NCBI RefSeq assembly: GCF_964059165.1
Contig: NZ_OZ060413.1
Span: forward strand, 496,001-560,000
Reading direction: 5' to 3'
Length of the DNA: 64,000 nt
Origin: Buchnera aphidicola (Cavariella theobaldi)
GTDB taxonomy: Bacteria > Pseudomonadota > Gammaproteobacteria > Enterobacterales > Enterobacteriaceae
Within the stretch, counting starts at the first letter, position 1. Every line of letters starts with the position of its first letter. Positions 51,735 to 63,918 of this stretch are shown here, piece by piece. The translations under genes were made by a program, and so were the position numbers. The notes beneath the pieces are model-generated. The model was not told the origin of the DNA, ran no database searches, and saw nothing but the letters and a program-made list of their open reading frames with translations.

Positions 51735-53930
51735 TTAATAAGATATGCATAAAGATAATTCTATTTTACGCTCATGCGAATTTATTGCTATTACCTTAAC
51801 GTCTAATGAATCGCCAAGGCGATAAGTTTTTTTATGAGACTTACCAATTAATCTTAAACGAAGAGAATCAAAATAATAATAATCATCACTTAATGTTTTA
51901 ATATGTACTAATCCATCAATAAATAATGAATTTAAACGCACAAATAATCCAAATGAAGTAACATTAGAAATCACACCTTTTAATATATGACCAATTTTTT
52001 TCTGCATAAAATCGCATTTTAACCAATCAATTACATCACGAACGGCATTATCCGCACGTCTTTCTGTCATAGAACAATGAATACCTAATCTTTCAGCTTC
52101 TTTCAAATTAATTAAATTAATATTATAGATATGATTTTTATTAAAAAATATTTTTTTTTCTTTTAAAATTAAAAATTTAATAACTCTATGTACTAAAAGA
52201 TCTGGATATCGTCTTATTGGAGAAGTAAAGTGCACATAACTTGATAAACATAATCCAAAATGTCCGCGATTTTCTGGAGAATATACAGCTTGCTTCATAG
52301 ATCGTAATAACATATTTTGAATTATCTCATAATCAGAGCGATAAGATGATTTTTTCAACAAATTAGAATAATGAATAGATTCTGGTATATCGCCGCCACA
52401 TAATTTTAATCCTAATTCTTTTAAAAAAAAACGAAAACTAATAATGTTATTATTACTTGGTTTATCATGATTACGAAATAAAACAGGATATTTATATTTT
52501 TTTACTAAGAATGATGAAGCAATATTCGCTAATATCATACAAGATTCAATAAATTTATGTACATCATGGCGAATATTTTGATAAATTTTATGAATTCGTA
52601 AATTAGAATCTAAAATAAATTTTGGTTCTATATTTTCAAAATCAATATTTTTTTTATCAAATTTATACATATTAAATACTTTTTGTAAATGAAAAAGATT
52701 TATAATATATTTTAATTCTTTTTTATACTTTGTGCAGAGTAATACATCACCATTCCATATTTTTAAAATCTGATTATAAGTGAATCGTCCATGGGAAGAT
52801 ATTATTGCTTCATAATGTTTATAACTTATTAACGCGCCTTTAGAAGATAAATGCATTTGACACACCAAGCATAAACGTTCTACATGAGGATTCAAAGAGC
52901 ATAAATCTATTGATATTTTTTCGGGTAACATGGGAATTACTCGTGAGGGAAAATATATAGAATTTCCTCTCTCTGATGCTATTTTATCTAATGCAGTGTT
53001 TGGTTTCACATAAGCGCTAACATCTGCAATAGCCACCCATAAATCCCATTCTTCTTCGGTATTAATTTTTTTTTTACAAAAAATAGCATCGTCAAAATCG
53101 CGAGCATCTTCATCATCAATAGTAAAAAATGGAAGATGTCTTAAGTCTGCACGATTTTTTCTATCATTATGACTAATAGTATTTTTTATATTTAATAATT
53201 GATTCCTAACTTCTAAGGACCATTGATCTGGAATAGAATGTGTACGTAATGCTATTTCTATAGCTAAATTCGTACCCATTTTTTCTCCTAATATTTCTAC
53301 TATTAATCCCTCCGCTTGATACTTATTGCGAGGATATTTTTTTAATTGTACTACCACAATAGATCCATCGAGAATATCTTTTTTCACATTAGTTATAACA
53401 TAAATTTTAAAATTAAAACGAACGTCATCTGGAATAACAAAATTTTTTTTATTATTGACATAATATCTACCCACTATTAAATTATTATTGGGTTTTAATA
53501 TTTTTAATATTTTTGCTGAACTACGCCCTTTTCTGTCAGTATCAATAATATAAGCTGACACAACATCACCATGAATACATAGTTTCATTTGTTCTACTGA
53601 TAACCAAAGATCATCTTGCAATGTTTCTGTTCGTAGAAAACCATAACCATCTCTATGACCTATTACTGTTCCATGTATAATTTGTAGTTTTTCTGGAATG
53701 GTATAACATTTGTTACTAATATAAACAATTTGTCTATCTCTTTCCATAGCTCTTAACCTTCGACGCAACGCTTTTCGTCCTTCTTTATTATTTATATTAA
53801 AAATGTTTTCTAATTTTTTTAGAGTAATAAAATCTATATTTTTTTTTAACCAGGATATAATATATTCACGACTCGGGATGGGATTTTTATATTTTTTAGC
53901 TTCTCTTTTTTGGTAGGGATCTACTACCAT
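51735..53930 (-). CDS. rnr: Ribonuclease R, without the long basic tail
   Basis: RNase R is a processive 3'-5' exoribonuclease that degrades structured RNA. The 731-residue product has PYQKREAKKYKNPIPSREYI, cold-shock domains (GTVIGHRDGYGFL), the RNB catalytic core with DARDFDDAIFC and FTSPIRRYPDLLVHR, and the S1 domain GVISNVTSFGLFVRLNSLFI. It stops about 80 residues before the E. coli end (813), lacking the lysine-rich C-terminal tail. The start at 53930 has GGAGAAG 8 bases before it; an ATG 16 codons earlier is in frame. Confidence 0.96.
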   Translation of the reverse strand: MVVDPYQKREAKKYKNPIPSREYIISWLKKNIDFITLKKLENIFNINNKEGRKALRRRLRAMERDRQIVYISNKCYTIPEKLQIIHGTVIGHRDGYGFLRTETLQDDLWLSVEQMKLCIHGDVVSAYIIDTDRKGRSSAKILKILKPNNNLIVGRYYVNNKKNFVIPDDVRFNFKIYVITNVKKDILDGSIVVVQLKKYPRNKYQAEGLIVEILGEKMGTNLAIEIALRTHSIPDQWSLEVRNQLLNIKNTISHNDRKNRADLRHLPFFTIDDEDARDFDDAIFCKKKINTEEEWDLWVAIADVSAYVKPNTALDKIASERGNSIYFPSRVIPMLPEKISIDLCSLNPHVERLCLVCQMHLSSKGALISYKHYEAIISSHGRFTYNQILKIWNGDVLLCTKYKKELKYIINLFHLQKVFNMYKFDKKNIDFENIEPKFILDSNLRIHKIYQNIRHDVHKFIESCMILANIASSFLVKKYKYPVLFRNHDKPSNNNIISFRFFLKELGLKLCGGDIPESIHYSNLLKKSSYRSDYEIIQNMLLRSMKQAVYSPENRGHFGLCLSSYVHFTSPIRRYPDLLVHRVIKFLILKEKKIFFNKNHIYNINLINLKEAERLGIHCSMTERRADNAVRDVIDWLKCDFMQKKIGHILKGVISNVTSFGLFVRLNSLFIDGLVHIKTLSDDYYYFDSLRLRLIGKSHKKTYRLGDSLDVKVIAINSHERKIELSLCISY

Positions 53931-54110
53931 ACGCACTTCTCCATTAATATTATTATATAATATATATATAAAAGACATTATGAAATAATAAGAGCAATTT
54001 CGATTTCTATTACAAATAGTAATAAAATGAATATTTTATTTGCAATATTTAATATTGCATTTTTATAAATACTTTATAAATAAAATTATTATAAATATAT
54101 CTTGAAAATT

Positions 54111-55415
<1,305 letters not shown>

Positions 55416-55444
55416 CTATTATACTACAATTATATTTTTAAAAA

Positions 55445-56380
55445 TTAATTTATAATGTTCGTTATTGTTGTCATATGTTGAAAAAATTCATTATTTAAAT
55501 TAATAAACATGACATTTTCATTATTCTTAAAACTATTTTCATATGCGCGTAAACTACGTATAAAAAAATAAAAATCAGGCTCTTTATTAAAATTTTCTGC
55601 AAATAATTGCATTACTTTTGCTTCAGCAGCACCTTTAATGAAAAAAGCTTGTTTTTGTGCTTCTGACAAAATTATAGACATTTTATGATCTATTATTACA
55701 TGTAATTTTTTTATATGTTCTTTGTTTTGAATTTTTTTGTTCAGTGCTATTGCTTTTTGTTTGGAGTACATATGACTATATATAAATTTATACATTATAT
55801 CCGGTAGGTTGATTTTTTGAATTCGTATATCAACTAATTTAATCCCAATTTCTTTTATATTATGTATAGAAATTGGCAAAAATTTATCAGAATCAAGTAA
55901 TTTATTATTAAATGCATTAATAATATATTTATTTAATTGTTGTTCAGAATTAGAAATCACTTCTTTCATACTTAAAGAGCTCACATAAGATTGTAATTGA
56001 TTATTAATTTGTCGTTTTAAAAATAATTCTATTTGCGAAGAATTTTTTTCTTTAATATTATTATAATAACGACTAAAATCAACAATTCTCCATTTTATAT
56101 AATAATTTAAAATTAATTCTTTTTTTTCTTTAGTAATAAAATGTTCTTTTTGATTATCAATAGTATGAATACGTGCATCTAATATCTTAATTGTATCTAA
56201 AATTGGCCATTTAAAATGTAATCCAGGCGTATATACAATATTTTCACTAGAATAATTTTGTATAATATTATTAAATGGTAATACAATACCGCGTTCACCT
56301 TCTTGTACAATAAAAAAAGAAAAATATAATAAAAATAATAACAAACTAGACAGGCTAACGAAAATTTTACTCATATTCAT
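55445..56380 (-). CDS. hflC: FtsH modulator HflC
   Basis: HflC forms with HflK a periplasm-facing cage around the FtsH protease in the inner membrane. The 311-residue product (E. coli 334) has an N-terminal membrane segment (residues about 5-25), VQEGERGIVLPFNNI, ARIHTIDNQKEHFITKEKKE and the SPFH-domain end FIRSLRAYENSF. A central linker present in E. coli is deleted. Its ATG overlaps the hflK stop by 4 bases, so the two are co-translated. Confidence 0.95.
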   Translation of the reverse strand: MNMSKIFVSLSSLLLFLLYFSFFIVQEGERGIVLPFNNIIQNYSSENIVYTPGLHFKWPILDTIKILDARIHTIDNQKEHFITKEKKELILNYYIKWRIVDFSRYYNNIKEKNSSQIELFLKRQINNQLQSYVSSLSMKEVISNSEQQLNKYIINAFNNKLLDSDKFLPISIHNIKEIGIKLVDIRIQKINLPDIMYKFIYSHMYSKQKAIALNKKIQNKEHIKKLHVIIDHKMSIILSEAQKQAFFIKGAAEAKVMQLFAENFNKEPDFYFFIRSLRAYENSFKNNENVMFINLNNEFFQHMTTITNIIN

Positions 56381-57609
56381 TTTTTCTCTAATTTTCCAAT
56401 ATCACTACGTATAGAATTTATACGACGTTGTTCTACAATATTATTAGACGGCAGCGGAGAAAAATGATGATGATGTTTATTTTTTACAAAAAAATTCACA
56501 TCTACTTTATTAGGGTTTGTATAATATCTGATAGGCTTGTTAATAGATTTTGTATTATTGAAAAATTGATCCAAAGACAACAATAATACTGGATTATTTT
56601 TTTGATCGATAAAAATTTTTTTGGTGTTGCTTAATATTCTTTCCATAGATTCTAAGTAAAGACGCTTTAAAGTAATATTTTTAGCTTTTTTATATTCAGG
56701 TAATATCTGAGAAAAATGTGATACTTCTTTTTCTGCTTCTAATATGATATGTGCTGAATATGTTTTCGCATCTTCTAAAATATGTTTAACTTGCGCATTG
56801 GTTTGTAATTCTATTTTTTGATAGTATGTTTTTGCTTCATGTATATACTGGTTATGATTTTCATAGGCAACTATAACATCATTAAAAGAAGATTTTAAAA
56901 ATTTGGGAGGCTCAATAACTTGCGTATTCACATCTAATATTCTTATCCCCATTTTATAGGGTTTTATTATTTCTTCAATGTTTTTTTGTATATTATTTTT
57001 TATCCACACTCGGTCTTCAGTTAAAATTTGATTCATAGTAGTATGACTAATAACGTTACGAATTGCACTCTCAGTTGCTTGACGTAAACTATTATCTGGA
57101 TACAATACAGAAAAAAAATAATCTTCTGGATTAATGATTTTATATTTAATATTCATTTCTGTATAAACAACATTATCATCAGCCGTTAATATAGAGCTTT
57201 TAGTTATTAATTCACGTATAATAGTTGTATCAACAATTTTTACATTTTTTATAAATATAGGTCTCCAATGCAATCCCGGTTGAACTATATTACTAAATTT
57301 TCCTAAAGTAGTAATTACACCTCGTTCATTATCTTTAATAATATAAAAACCATAAAAACACCAAATAAAAAAAATAATAAATAACATTATCCCAATTGGA
57401 TTACCATTTTTTTTTGAAGATTGCAAAGAATTATTGGTATTAATAATAGTACCACTAATTTTATATAAAAAACTTTTCATATCTGATAAATGAGTTTTTT
57501 TAACTATTTTTTTTTCGTCAGTACGATTAGAAGATTTTTTATTACTACTATTATTTTGACCCCACGGATCAATATCAGACTTACAATTATTTGGTTTTTT
57601 CCAGGCCAT
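56377..57609 (-). CDS. hflK: FtsH modulator HflK
   Basis: HflK is the partner of HflC. The 410-residue product (E. coli 419) starts MAWKKPNNCKSDIDPWGQ, has a membrane segment around residues 75-95 (MLFIIFFIWCFYGFYII) and the SPFH domain with ERGVITTLGKFSNIVQPGLHWR. The glycine-rich N-terminal linker of E. coli has become Ser/Lys/Asn-rich. A likely promoter with an inverted repeat lies just upstream (57666-57697). hfq and hflX, which precede hflK in E. coli, are absent from this locus. Confidence 0.95.
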   Translation of the reverse strand: MAWKKPNNCKSDIDPWGQNNSSNKKSSNRTDEKKIVKKTHLSDMKSFLYKISGTIINTNNSLQSSKKNGNPIGIMLFIIFFIWCFYGFYIIKDNERGVITTLGKFSNIVQPGLHWRPIFIKNVKIVDTTIIRELITKSSILTADDNVVYTEMNIKYKIINPEDYFFSVLYPDNSLRQATESAIRNVISHTTMNQILTEDRVWIKNNIQKNIEEIIKPYKMGIRILDVNTQVIEPPKFLKSSFNDVIVAYENHNQYIHEAKTYYQKIELQTNAQVKHILEDAKTYSAHIILEAEKEVSHFSQILPEYKKAKNITLKRLYLESMERILSNTKKIFIDQKNNPVLLLSLDQFFNNTKSINKPIRYYTNPNKVDVNFFVKNKHHHHFSPLPSNNIVEQRRINSIRSDIGKLEKK

Positions 57610-57665
57610 CTTATGCCTCATATAAAATTAGTTTTTGTAAAACTATCATTAATTTATTTTTTTAA

Positions 57666-57697
57666 TATATAATATATTGTCTATTTATTGACAATAT
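57666..57697 (-). promoter_or_regulatory. Probable hflKC promoter overlapped by an inverted repeat
   Basis: On the minus strand TTGTCA (57689-57694) is followed by 17 bases and TATATA (57666-57671), about 55 bases before hflK. An 8-bp perfect inverted repeat, ATATTGTC (57674-57681) and GACAATAT (57690-57697), covers the -35 box and most of the spacer, the layout of an operator. No regulator is known. Confidence 0.5.
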
Positions 57698-57772
57698 TAA
57701 AAAATATAAATAATAAATATATAGTTTATTAAAAATTTTTAAAAATATTTTTTTAAATTCATTCATAAAAAA

Positions 57773-58728
57773 TTATGAATAACACTTGATAATTTTTTTG
57801 TTAAAAATGTTTAAAAATTTTTTAATAGATAAATCAAAATTTTGATTATCTAATATATAAATATTTTTCCATTTTTTCAGCCAAGTCAATTGATGTTTAG
57901 CCAATTTCCGTGTAGATCTTATAATTTCGTAAACCATTTCTTGATGACTGATTTTATATTCTAAATATTGCCACATTTGACGATAACCTATACATCGAAT
58001 AGATTGTAATTTTATATGCAAATCTCCTCTATAAAATAATAACTCGACTTCTTTTTGAAAACCTGTAAATAACATTTGATCTAAACGAAAATTAATTTGC
58101 TTATACAACCACTCTTTACTTGGTGGCATAAGAGCAAATTGTAAAACAGTATATGGTAATATATAACTATTATTTTGTGTTAATTCAGTAATAGTTTTTC
58201 CAGTAATAAAAAATACCTCTAATGCTCTTAATAATCTCTGAATATCATTATGATGAATACGCACAGCAGAAATAGGATCAATTAACTTTAACTGTTTGTG
58301 TAAACAATCTTTATTTTTAACTATATGCAAAATATGTTCACGAATTTTTTGATTAGATTTAGGTAGAGCAGATAATCCGTATAACAATGCTTGATAATAA
58401 AACATTGTTCCACCGACAAGACAAGGTATTTTCCCAGATTGAATAATTTTTATAATGATTTTTAAAACATCTTTTTGAAATTCTGCAACAGAATAACTTT
58501 CAATAGGATCTTTAATATTTAATAAATGATGAGGGTGTTTCAATAAATCAGAATCATTTGGTTTTGATGTTCCAATATTCATATCGCGATAAATTAAAGC
58601 TGAATCGACACTTATTAATTCTATTGGTAAATATGATCTAAGATTAATAGCAAATTTACTTTTTCCACAAGCCGTTGGTCCCATCAAAAAAAAATTATGG
58701 GCTTAATATTTTTTTGTATTATATTCAT
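57773..58728 (-). CDS. miaA: tRNA dimethylallyltransferase, frameshifted in a poly(T) run near its start
   Basis: MiaA adds a dimethylallyl group to A37 of UNN-decoding tRNAs. The frame from 57773 up to 58687 covers MGPTACGKS (P-loop), SVDSALIYRDMNIGTSKPN, LVGGTMFYYQALLYGLS, RALEVFFITGKTITELTQ and IRCIGYRQMWQYLE. Its only starts (TTG 58687, ATG 58684) leave out the first beta strand before the P-loop. The missing part is one frame away: ATG 58728 encodes MNIIQKNIKPIIFF. It runs into TGA after nine T (58686-58694). A tenth T gives MNIIQKNIKPIIFFLMGPT and 318 residues in all (E. coli 316). Rescue by slippage, or initiation at TTG with reduced function, are both possible. Confidence 0.88.
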
Positions 58729-59036
58729 ATATTTTAAATACGTTATATTAAATTATTAAAAAATATTTTCATTAATAAAAATATTTTATCTAATAGAAAA
58801 AATTCATGCTTAAAAAAAATTGGAAAACTGGAACAGTATTGTTAATACACATTACAATACGTATTTTAACTATGTAATATAGATATATCTTTTCAGCGTA
58901 TAAAATTATTAATTTTTTATTAATATCTATGATGTACAAAATAAATTCATTGTTTAAAAAGTATTTTATACTGCATTATTCAAAATAATTTACCAGTATA
59001 TTATAGATAAAATAATATAATATGGTTATAATTTTA
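58729..59036. other. 308-base spacer upstream of miaA where mutL is absent
   Basis: In E. coli, and in the pea-aphid Buchnera as I recall, mutL adjoins miaA on its 5' side. Here only A/T-rich DNA without a recognisable MutL segment, hairpin or RNA gene lies between miaA and mtlD. The stretch around 58807-58878 has a few more G/C bases and could be a last remnant, but no frame resembles MutL. Confidence 0.55.
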
Positions 59037-60191
59037 TCATGAAAAAAAATATTGATATTCTGTCAGAATAGAATCTACTACATAACTATATTGTTTTAAT
59101 TGACAAATGTTTAAAATCGTTTTTTGTATTCCGTCTTTTTTTATTAAAAAATTTATTTTCATTGATTCTCTATCATTCTTATTATGATAATGAAAAACGC
59201 TTGCAATACCTTTGATTAAATTTTTATAAGGTAAATTATATTCTATAGCACCTAAAAGAGGTTTTATTAACCTCTCTTGTTTTTCTAATTTTTGCAATGG
59301 ATTACGTCCTATGCGTTCTAATGAATCTATCAAAAATGCATTTTCAAAACGACAAAAAATTGTATTAATATAAGAAAGATGATCATTTTTATTAAAATGA
59401 TACCGATTAATTAAGACATTACCACTTTCTTGCATTGCGCTTTTAACAATATTTCGAATATCGTGATCTGATATAGCCTCTTTTATTGTTTTATATTTTT
59501 TTAATAATCCTAAATATGCAGCTATAGCATGTCCCGTATTCAAAGTAAATAATTTTCTTTCTATATATGCAATTAAATTATTACTAAATTTCATATTAAT
59601 AATATCAGGTATCTTTCCTTTAAATTGATTAGGATTTACTATCCATTCTTGAAAATTCTCCGCCATTAAAAACAAAATATCTTTTTCTTTATGTTGAACA
59701 GAAGGTATAATACTATCGATACTACAATCTACAAAACCAATATATTTTTGTATATAGGCATGATATTCTATGGGTATATTTGAAAGAATCATTTTTTTTA
59801 AATAAGAGCTCGATAGTGCTTTATTTTCACAAGCAATGATATTCAATGGCATTTGAGATGATGTATTAATTTTATATATTATACCCTGCGTAATTATCAT
59901 AGAAATTTTTTCTAAAATATTAAAACCCACTGCGGTTGTAATTAAATTCGTATTAGCAATAATTTTATAAATATCAGGATTTTCTACATGAATTGCGCTA
60001 ATTTTTTTAACACATTGTATTTCATCTTTATATTTATCTACGATTCTAATATTATACTGTTTATAATAATTAATTGCATCTACTAACTCTAAATTAACAT
60101 CAGCAAAAATTACATTAAAACCAGATTCCGATAACAATTTACCAATTAAACCACGCCCAATATTTCCCGCTCCAAAATGAAGTGATTGCAT
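59037..60191 (-). CDS. mtlD: Mannitol-1-phosphate 5-dehydrogenase
   Basis: MtlD oxidises mannitol 1-phosphate, made on import by MtlA, to fructose 6-phosphate with NAD. The 384-residue product (E. coli 382) has the NAD loop LHFGAGNIGRGLIGKLL, FADVNLELVDAIN, CENKALSSS, YIGFVDCSIDSIIP and KLFTLNTGHAIAAYLG with the catalytic lysine and histidine. It follows mtlA by 43 bases; the E. coli regulator gene mtlR is not adjacent. Confidence 0.96.
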   Translation of the reverse strand: MQSLHFGAGNIGRGLIGKLLSESGFNVIFADVNLELVDAINYYKQYNIRIVDKYKDEIQCVKKISAIHVENPDIYKIIANTNLITTAVGFNILEKISMIITQGIIYKINTSSQMPLNIIACENKALSSSYLKKMILSNIPIEYHAYIQKYIGFVDCSIDSIIPSVQHKEKDILFLMAENFQEWIVNPNQFKGKIPDIINMKFSNNLIAYIERKLFTLNTGHAIAAYLGLLKKYKTIKEAISDHDIRNIVKSAMQESGNVLINRYHFNKNDHLSYINTIFCRFENAFLIDSLERIGRNPLQKLEKQERLIKPLLGAIEYNLPYKNLIKGIASVFHYHNKNDRESMKINFLIKKDGIQKTILNICQLKQYSYVVDSILTEYQYFFS

Positions 60192-60234
60192 AAAAAACCT
60201 TAATTAGATTTAAAATTAATAAAATAAAATTTTT

Positions 60235-62115
60235 TTATAAAGTCAAATAAGATAAGACTTCTTCTATATTTTGCGTTTTAGATAATTGTTTAATAATTTT
60301 TGCGTTATCTAAAGCATTAGTAATTTTACTCACAACCGTAATATGCTCATTGTTTCTAGCTGCAATTCCAATTACAATATAAGCAACATCATCAATTTCA
60401 TCTCCAAAATGAACTCCTTGTGGAAATTGACAAAAAATAATTCCTGTTTTTAAAATAGAATCTTTTGACTGAATAGTACCATGTGGTAATGCTATAGATT
60501 CTCCAATCCATGTAGAAGAAATTTTTTCACGCTCCAACATAGCATTAATATAATTTTCTTGAACATAACCTTGTTCAAATAAATACCTACCTACTAATGT
60601 AATAGCCTCTTCTTTATTATTAGCATATTGATTTAAAAAAATATTTTTTTTGCTAATTGTAAAAAGGAATTTCGGTTTAACTAAATCAAGTATATTATCT
60701 GTGTTGTCTGCATTATTAAATATAGGCTTGTTTTTTAATAATATTTGAATCAAGCTATCATAAAAATCGTGATTAAGAAAATTTTTTAAAGATAAGTGTT
60801 GAGCATCTGGTGCGTATATTTTAGCACGTTGAGTTAAATGATAATGTGTAATTATTAAATCTGCCGTCTTAGGTAATAAATTAATAGCTGTATTAGATAC
60901 AGAAATATAAGTCAAATTTGCCTCATAAATCTTTTTTCGTAGGATACTAGCACCTAAAGCACTTGAACCCATACCAGCATCGCAAGCTACAATAATTTTT
61001 TTAATATTTTTACATAAAATATTTTCAAAAGAATTATGATCTATATATTTTTTTATATTTATATGGCTACTGCAAGACGTATTCAGATTTTTGTTTTTAT
61101 TAAACTGTATTTGTAATAATATTACAGAACTAATATAAGATACTAAAAAAGAACAAAAAATAGATATTATATTAACTAAATATAATCCTTTAGGAGTCAT
61201 TGCTAAGATAGATAAAATAGATCCAGGAGAAACTGCTGAAATCAAACCACCTTGTAAAGTCACCAGAGAGAAGACTCCTGTAACACCACCTAAAATAAGA
61301 GCAATAATTAATTTTGGTTTAATTAAGACATAAGGAAAATAAATTTCGTGGACTCCACCTAAAAATTCTATAAAAGCTGCTCCTCCAGCAGTTTTTGATA
61401 AGTCTCCTTTGCCATAAAAAAACCATGCCATCAATATTCCCAATCCCGGCCCTGGATTAGATTCAATTAAGAAAAAGATAGAACTATTTTTTTCTATTAC
61501 CTCTTGAATACCTAAAGGTGAAAGAACTCCGTGATTAATAGCATTATTTAAAAAAAATATTTTTGCGGGTTCTATAATAATTGAAATAATAGGTAAAAAG
61601 TGATAATCTGTAAAAATTTTAATTGCTAAACTTAAAAAATGAGCAATAAATTCAATAAAAGGTCCTACAAAAAAAAACGAAAGAATGGATATTATTATAG
61701 AGATAATAGCAAGAGAAAAATTATTGACTAACATTTCAAAACCATTTTTAATTTTATTCTCTATTAACTTGTCAAAATATTTTACACTCCAACCTGATAA
61801 TGGTCCTACTATCATGGCACCTAATAACATAGGCATATTTGTACTAGTAATAGCTCCGATAACACCTATACTACCAGCTAATCCCCCTCTGTCACCAGCG
61901 ATTAATCGCCCTCCAGTATAACTGATAGATAAAGGTAAAAGGTAGGTCATAATAGGAGATATTAAATGCGATAACGATGAATTTGGAAACCATCCTAAAG
62001 GTAAAAATAAAGATGTCATAACACCCCATGCAATAAACACACTTATATTAGGCATTATCATATTACTTAAAAAACGACCAAATATTTGAATTTTTAATGT
62101 AATTAATTTAAACAT
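60235..62115 (-). CDS. mtlA: Mannitol-specific PTS permease EIICBA
   Basis: MtlA imports and phosphorylates mannitol through the inner membrane. The 626-residue product keeps all three domains: the membrane EIIC with [18 protein letters not shown] and [12 protein letters not shown], the EIIB with [17 protein letters not shown] (phosphocysteine), and the EIIA with [11 protein letters not shown] (phosphohistidine) and [10 protein letters not shown]. The linker between EIIC and EIIB is shortened. I chose ATG 62115; GTG 62124 is an alternative. The gene starts the mtlAD operon from the promoter at 62205-62234. Confidence 0.96.
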   Translation of the reverse strand: MFKLITLKIQIFGRFLSNMIMPNISVFIAWGVMTSLFLPLGWFPNSSLSHLISPIMTYLLPLSISYTGGRLIAGDRGGLAGSIGVIGAITSTNMPMLLGAMIVGPLSGWSVKYFDKLIENKIKNGFEMLVNNFSLAIISIIISILSFFFVGPFIEFIAHFLSLAIKIFTDYHFLPIISIIIEPAKIFFLNNAINHGVLSPLGIQEVIEKNSSIFFLIESNPGPGLGILMAWFFYGKGDLSKTAGGAAFIEFLGGVHEIYFPYVLIKPKLIIALILGGVTGVFSLVTLQGGLISAVSPGSILSILAMTPKGLYLVNIISIFCSFLVSYISSVILLQIQFNKNKNLNTSCSSHINIKKYIDHNSFENILCKNIKKIIVACDAGMGSSALGASILRKKIYEANLTYISVSNTAINLLPKTADLIITHYHLTQRAKIYAPDAQHLSLKNFLNHDFYDSLIQILLKNKPIFNNADNTDNILDLVKPKFLFTISKKNIFLNQYANNKEEAITLVGRYLFEQGYVQENYINAMLEREKISSTWIGESIALPHGTIQSKDSILKTGIIFCQFPQGVHFGDEIDDVAYIVIGIAARNNEHITVVSKITNALDNAKIIKQLSKTQNIEEVLSYLTL

Positions 62116-62204
62116 AAGAAGCACTCAGATTTTCAATATAATTGAATTATAAAAATAATTTCAACTGGAAAATAAATATTAATTAATTATTAAAGTATTG
62201 CTTG

Positions 62205-62234
62205 TATAAACAATTTATTGCTAAATATTGTCAA
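62205..62234 (-). promoter_or_regulatory. Probable mtlAD promoter
   Basis: On the minus strand a perfect TTGACA (62229-62234) is followed by 18 bases and TTTATA (62205-62210), about 90 bases upstream of mtlA. It lies in the 156-base spacer after the pgi stop. Confidence 0.5.
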
Positions 62235-62271
62235 TAAAGTTTTTATTTTAAATTAATATAAAAAATTATAT

Positions 62272-63918
62272 TTATGCAAAATATTTATAAAAATTAATTA
62301 ATCCTTGAGTAGAAGAATCATAATGTATTGTATTTTTATTATAATACAAACTAGAGTAAATATTCTGCGCTATTTTTTTTCCTATTTCAACACCCCATTG
62401 ATCAAAACTAAAAATGTTTAGAATATAACCTTGAACAAAAATTTTATGTTCATATAAAGCTATTAGTGAACCTAAATTATATGGTGTAATTTTTCGTACT
62501 AAAATTGAATTAGTAGGTTGATTACCCGGACATATTTGAAAAGGTAATATTTTTTTTATATTATGATTTGAATCTTTTAATAATTTCTGTTCTTTTATTA
62601 TTTCTTCTTTTGTTTGTCCGAAAGCTAAAGTTTGAGTCTGTGCGAAAAAATTAGATATCAATTTCAGATGATGTTGCCCTAATATATTATGTGATATTAT
62701 TGGCGCAATAAAATCACAAGGAATTAATTGAGTACCTTGATGTATTAATTGATAAAAAGCATGCTGACCATTAGTACCTGGCTCACCCCAAATGATTGGG
62801 CTAGTATGATAAAGTATTTTTTTTCCATTTCTATCTATAGACTTACCATTCGACTCCATATTCGCTTGCTGAAAATAAGCAGGAAAACGATGCATATATT
62901 GATCATATGGCAATATAGCTTCTGTTTTCGAATGAAAAAAATTTGTATACCAAATACTAATTAAAGCTAATAATATTGGAATATTCTTTCGAAAATCTGC
63001 TTCATAAAAATGATTATCCATAGCATGAGCGCCGTCTAAAAATTTCTCAAAATTGTGAAATCCAATTGATAATATAATAGATAATCCTACTGAAGACCAT
63101 AAGGAAAACCGACCACCAACCCATTCCCAAAACGGGAAGATATTATTTATATGAACACCAAACTTTAAAGCATTATCTACATTAGTTGACAATGCAATAA
63201 AATGTTTATCTAATGAAGATATACTTTTAGAATAATGTAATATCCATTTTTTTGCACTATTCGCATTAGTCATTGTTTCATCAGTAGTAAAAGTTTTTGA
63301 GGAAATTAAAAATAATGTTTTTTGTGGATTGATTTTTTTTAATACTTCGTTTAGATGAGTTCCATCCACATTAGACACATAATGCATATTTAAATGATTT
63401 TTATAAGGACGTAAAGCTTCGGTCACCATGTATGGTCCTAAATCAGATCCTCCAATACCAATGTTAACAATATCAGAAATGGATTCTCCAGTATAACTTT
63501 TCCAAATACCATCGATGACTAATTGTGAAAACTGTTTCATTCTTTGCAGTGTAGAATTAATGTCTGTCATAATATTACAATGGTTAATTAAAATCTTTTT
63601 ATTAGTGCGATTACGCAATGCAATATGCAATACTGATCGATCTTCTGTATAATTGATTTTAGCACCAGAAAACATTAATTTTATTCCATCTTGCAAATCA
63701 GTTTCTTCAGCTAAGATAATTAGTTTTTGAACTGTCTCTTCTGTAATGCGATTTTTTGAAAAATCAACTAACATCTCATTGCCAAATTTAATAGAAAATT
63801 TTTTAAAGCGATTTTTATCGCTAGAAAATAAAGACTTTAAATGAATATTTTTTATTTCTTGAAAATGATTTTTTAAATTATGCCATGCTTTAGTTTGAGT
63901 GCAGTTAATATTTTTCAT
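62272..63918 (-). CDS. pgi: Glucose-6-phosphate isomerase
   Basis: Pgi interconverts glucose 6-phosphate and fructose 6-phosphate, the point where mannitol carbon from MtlD joins glycolysis. The 548-residue product (E. coli 549) has [63 protein letters not shown] with the catalytic glutamate, the [16 protein letters not shown] histidine region and [12 protein letters not shown] with the lysine. It precedes mtlA on the same strand. Confidence 0.98.
   Translation of the reverse strand: MKNINCTQTKAWHNLKNHFQEIKNIHLKSLFSSDKNRFKKFSIKFGNEMLVDFSKNRITEETVQKLIILAEETDLQDGIKLMFSGAKINYTEDRSVLHIALRNRTNKKILINHCNIMTDINSTLQRMKQFSQLVIDGIWKSYTGESISDIVNIGIGGSDLGPYMVTEALRPYKNHLNMHYVSNVDGTHLNEVLKKINPQKTLFLISSKTFTTDETMTNANSAKKWILHYSKSISSLDKHFIALSTNVDNALKFGVHINNIFPFWEWVGGRFSLWSSVGLSIILSIGFHNFEKFLDGAHAMDNHFYEADFRKNIPILLALISIWYTNFFHSKTEAILPYDQYMHRFPAYFQQANMESNGKSIDRNGKKILYHTSPIIWGEPGTNGQHAFYQLIHQGTQLIPCDFIAPIISHNILGQHHLKLISNFFAQTQTLAFGQTKEEIIKEQKLLKDSNHNIKKILPFQICPGNQPTNSILVRKITPYNLGSLIALYEHKIFVQGYILNIFSFDQWGVEIGKKIAQNIYSSLYYNKNTIHYDSSTQGLINFYKYFA

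Noticed and set aside
58807-58878. 23-codon plus-strand frame (MLKKNWKTGTVLLIHIT...) near miaA
   Set aside because: Too short, no ribosome-binding site, no known relative; only noted because it is slightly richer in G/C.
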